Positions 13,821 to 16,269 of a DNA stretch of 16,269 bases are shown piece by piece (position 1 is the stretch's first letter; each line of letters starts with the position of its first letter). The stretch comes from Acidimicrobiia bacterium (GTDB lineage: Bacteria; Actinomycetota; Acidimicrobiia; Acidimicrobiales; Bin134): the NCBI GenBank assembly GCA_009843565.1, contig VYDF01000214.1:1-16269 (forward strand), read 5' to 3'. The translations under genes and the position numbers were made by a program. The notes beneath the pieces were generated by a model. That model worked only from the letters and a program-made list of their open reading frames with translations, searched no databases and was not told where the DNA came from.

Positions 13821-15770
13821 ATGTCGCTTTGGCCAGAATTGGAGCGGGTGCTGCCCGAGGTGTCGAAGCCGGCGCGCTACATCGGCGGCGAAGGCGGGAT
13901 GGTGGAGCCGGAGCACCACCCGTCAAAGGTGGCGTGGCTGCTGGCCTATCCCGACACCTACGAGATCGGCCTGCCCAATCAGGGTCTTCAGATCCTCTAC
14001 GAGATTCTCAACGAGCAAGACGATGCGGTGGCCGAGCGGGCCTACGCCCCCTGGGTAGACATGGAAGCAGAGATGCGGGCCGCGGGCCTCCCGCTGTTCT
14101 CGGTCGACACCCACCGCCGGGCGGCAGACTTCGATGTGCTGGCGTTCAATCTGTCGGCCGAGCTGGTGTACACCAACTTGCTCAACTGCATCGACTTGGC
14201 CGGGGTGCCGGTGCGCGCCGAGCGCCGGGCCGATGGCGACTTGCTGATCGGCGCCGGGGGGCACTGCACCTACAACCCCGAGCCGCTGGCCGACTTCGTC
14301 GATTTCTTCGTGCTGGGCGACGGCGAGGAGGCAGTGTCGGAGATCAACGCGGTAGTCCGCGATTGGAAGAGGGCCGGGAAGAGGTCGCGCCAGGCAGTGC
14401 TGCGAGAATTGGCCGCGGTCGAGGGCGTATATGTTCCGTCGCTCTACGACGTGGCCTACGACGGCCCCGCGCTGGTGTCGATCACGCCCCGGTTCGCCGA
14501 TGTGCCCGCGGTGGTGGAAAAGCGCACCGTGGCAGATCTGGCCGCCTGGCCCTATCCCAAACACCAGCTGGTGCCGCTCACCGAGGTAGTCCACGACCGG
14601 CTCAACGTAGAGGTGTTTCGGGGCTGCACCCGGGGGTGCCGCTTCTGCCAAGCGGGGATGATCACCCGCCCGGTGCGGGAGCGGCCCTCAGAGCAGGTCC
14701 GAACCATGGTGGCTGACGGCTTGGCCCGATCCGGCTATGACGAGGTGGCGTTGACATCGCTGTCTACTGCCGATTTCAGCGGAATCGAGGAGGTGGTGGC
14801 GGCCACCATGGACTGCGGTGCCGGCGAGGTGTCGGTATCGCTGCCCAGCCTGCGGGTGGACGCCTTCACCGTAGGACTGGCCGCCCAGATCCAGCGGGCC
14901 CGGCGCACGGGATTGACATTCGCACCTGAAGCCGGTTCGTGGCGGATGCGCCAGGTGATCAACAAGCTCATCGATGAGCGCGATCTCTATGGGGCAGTGG
15001 AGTCGGCCTTCTCCCAGGGTTGGCGGCGCATGAAGCTCTACTTCCTCACCGGGCTTCCCACCGAGACCGATGTGGACACCCTGGCTATCGGGGAACTGGC
15101 CCGCAACTGCGTGGAGCTGGGCAAGTCCCACACCAAGAACCCCTCGGTGACGGTGTCCCTGGGCGGGTTCGTGCCCAAACCGTTCACCCCCTTTCAATGG
15201 TTCGGCCAAAACACGGTGGCCGAGCTCCAGCGCAAGATCTTCTTGTTGCGCGACGACATCAAGCGGAACCGGGGCGTCCAAATGAAATGGCACGACCCCA
15301 AGGCCAGCTTGATTGAGGGCATTGCCAGCCGCGGCGACCGCCGCATCGGGCGGGTCATCGAGGAGGTGTGGCGGCAGGGCGGCACCTTCCAGGAGTGGTC
15401 CGAGCACTTCGACTACGACCGTTGGACGCAGGCCATGGCCAAACACGGCCTTTCGGTGGACTGGTATGTGCACCGGCACCGCACCGAAGACGAGGTTCTG
15501 CCCTGGGATCACCTGTCGGCGGGTCTGCACAAGGACTTCTTGTGGCAAGACTGGCGGGACGCCCTCAATGAGGTGGGCTTGGAGGACTGCCGGTGGACCC
15601 CGTGCTATGACTGCGGAGCCTGCACCGGCTACAGCATCGAGCACATTGTGGCCTCTGCGGTTCCGCCCGCCGGGGGCAGTCAGGGCACTGGCCAAATCCC
15701 CACCAACTACCAGCCCCCCACCGCGGTGGCCGTGCAGCTCTCCGGCGTGGGCGCCAGGGCCTCGTCGTGA
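13821..15770 (+). CDS. B12-binding-like/radical SAM fusion protein (TIGR03960 type), function unknown
   Basis: The 649-residue protein joins an N-terminal region resembling the B12-binding fold (about 35-180, with VAWLLAYPDTYEIGLPNQGLQ) to a radical SAM domain. The SAM [4Fe-4S] cluster ligands are C269, C273 and C276 in CTRGCRFC. SLPSLRVDAF (340-349), LTFAPEAGS (365-373) and GGFVPKPFTPFQW (448-460) belong to the radical SAM barrel. A C-terminal cysteine group, C590, C595, C598 and C601, could hold a second cluster or a metal. The DxHxxG motif of true cobalamin binders is not seen, so B12 use is doubtful. ATG 13821 is chosen from the TAGATT box. The gene is followed by the DUF2344 protein with which this family is normally paired. 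From memory, the pair often lies upstream of rng-rplU-rpmA-obg, suggesting an RNA or ribosome role, but none has been shown. Confidence 0.9.
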   Translation: MSLWPELERVLPEVSKPARYIGGEGGMVEPEHHPSKVAWLLAYPDTYEIGLPNQGLQILYEILNEQDDAVAERAYAPWVDMEAEMRAAGLPLFSVDTHRRAADFDVLAFNLSAELVYTNLLNCIDLAGVPVRAERRADGDLLIGAGGHCTYNPEPLADFVDFFVLGDGEEAVSEINAVVRDWKRAGKRSRQAVLRELAAVEGVYVPSLYDVAYDGPALVSITPRFADVPAVVEKRTVADLAAWPYPKHQLVPLTEVVHDRLNVEVFRGCTRGCRFCQAGMITRPVRERPSEQVRTMVADGLARSGYDEVALTSLSTADFSGIEEVVAATMDCGAGEVSVSLPSLRVDAFTVGLAAQIQRARRTGLTFAPEAGSWRMRQVINKLIDERDLYGAVESAFSQGWRRMKLYFLTGLPTETDVDTLAIGELARNCVELGKSHTKNPSVTVSLGGFVPKPFTPFQWFGQNTVAELQRKIFLLRDDIKRNRGVQMKWHDPKASLIEGIASRGDRRIGRVIEEVWRQGGTFQEWSEHFDYDRWTQAMAKHGLSVDWYVHRHRTEDEVLPWDHLSAGLHKDFLWQDWRDALNEVGLEDCRWTPCYDCGACTGYSIEHIVASAVPPAGGSQGTGQIPTNYQPPTAVAVQLSGVGARASS

Positions 15771-15826
15771 TGATGGGCGTTTGGACGGCTGATCTGAGGG
15801 TTTTCGAGCTGGGGGCCATGTCGTGA
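15770..15826 (+). CDS. Candidate 18-codon bridging ORF between the radical SAM and DUF2344 genes
   Basis: ATG at 15770 overlaps the radical SAM stop (TGATG); an in-frame GTG at 15767 overlaps it as GTGA. The frame codes for MMGVWTADLRVFELGAMS and stops at TGA 15824-15826, which overlaps the GTG start of the DUF2344 gene (15823) as GTGA. It fills the gap completely, as the mreC-mreD bridging ORF does. The peptide is not recognisable. Translation is inferred from geometry only. Confidence 0.38.
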   Translation: MMGVWTADLRVFELGAMS

Positions 15827-16269
15827 ATCCAAACGAGGCGCCGCGTACACGGATTCGGCTGCGGTACAGCAAAGCCGGGCGCATTCGGTTCACCAGTCAT
15901 CGGGATGTGGCCAGGATTTGGGAGCGCTCCTTGCGGCGAACCGGGCTGCCAGTGGCTCAGACCGAGGGGTTCTCGCCCCGGGCCAAGCTGCACTTCGGGC
16001 TGGCGTTGGCCACCGGATATGAGTCGGACGCCGAGTATCTCGATGTTGACTTCAAGCGCGCCGATGTCGAGGTCAATAGAGTTCTGGAAGCCCTGGTCAG
16101 CGTGTTGCCCGATGGAATCGCCGTTACCGGAGCCTCGGTGCTGAAGCCCGGCACGATTTCGTTGCAGCAGGCGGTCACCAGCTGCGACTGGGACATCGAA
16201 CTGGTGGATGTGACCGCCGACGATCTCGCACGATGGGTGGATCGGGTGTGCGGGGCGGCTACGCTTATG
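15823..16269 (+). CDS. DUF2344/TIGR03936 radical SAM-associated protein, 3' end outside window
   Basis: The first 149 codons are present and the frame is open to the window edge. RIRLRYSKAGRIRFTSHRDVARIWERSLRR followed by GLPVAQTEGFSPRAKLHFGLALATGYES is the hallmark N-terminal sequence of DUF2344 proteins, which regularly accompany, or are fused to, TIGR03960 radical SAM enzymes. The GTG at 15823 gives about ten residues before the conserved block. GGGGG at 15810-15814 may serve as a Shine-Dalgarno, and the start overlaps the stop of the 18-codon ORF. Function is unknown; its constant pairing suggests that it is a partner or substrate-handling subunit of the radical SAM protein. Confidence 0.92.
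   Translation, partial: MNPNEAPRTRIRLRYSKAGRIRFTSHRDVARIWERSLRRTGLPVAQTEGFSPRAKLHFGLALATGYESDAEYLDVDFKRADVEVNRVLEALVSVLPDGIAVTGASVLKPGTISLQQAVTSCDWDIELVDVTADDLARWVDRVCGAATLM

Noticed and set aside
1..16269. CRISPR arrays, transposases, phage genes, toxin-antitoxin or defence genes
   Set aside because: No repeated spacer-like units and no such protein families were found in any plausible coding frame.

Overview
The window looks like a piece of chromosome from a high-G+C actinobacterium. Pointers are the base composition, frequent GTG starts, a ClpP2-type ClpP directly upstream of clpX, the order tig-clpP-clpX-folC-ndk-mreBCD-mrdA-rodA-radical SAM-DUF2344, and TANNNT promoter boxes placed so close to start codons that the mRNAs would be leaderless. 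The class Acidimicrobiia is my best guess, but that is inference. No phage, insertion sequence, CRISPR array or defence system is visible. Most of the window is core housekeeping DNA.

Layout. Bases 1-2836 hold three tRNA genes (His, cut by the window edge, on -; Arg-TCT on +; Gly-TCC on -) separated by two accessory-looking genes: a subfamily-I haloalkane dehalogenase (117-1058, -) and a membrane-bound O-acyltransferase of the AlgI/DltB type (1301-2737, +). From 2923 everything is on the + strand. First comes a proteostasis operon, tig-clpP-clpX, followed by folC. A new promoter inside the end of folC drives ndk through a 13-codon leader ORF. Another promoter at 8078 drives the elongasome operon mreB-mreC-mreD-mrdA(PBP2)-rodA, the set that directs side-wall peptidoglycan synthesis in rod-shaped cells. 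A last promoter at 13808 drives a fused B12-binding-like/radical SAM protein and its usual partner, a DUF2344 protein that runs off the window.

How the genes work together. Trigger factor folds nascent chains and ClpXP degrades tagged or misfolded ones. FolC makes and polyglutamylates folates, and Ndk balances NTP pools. MreBCD positions the RodA glycosyltransferase and the PBP2 transpeptidase. The radical SAM/DUF2344 pair is of unknown function.

The most interesting signal is in translation signals rather than in new proteins. All six protein-coding transcription-unit starts have a TANNNT box ending 6-9 nt before ATG/GTG. The internal genes instead rely on Shine-Dalgarno motifs or stop-start overlaps. 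Three gaps (upstream of ndk, mreC-mreD, radical SAM-DUF2344) are filled exactly by tiny ORFs of 13-22 codons whose stop codon overlaps the next gene's start. Two of these also overlap the previous gene's stop with their own start.
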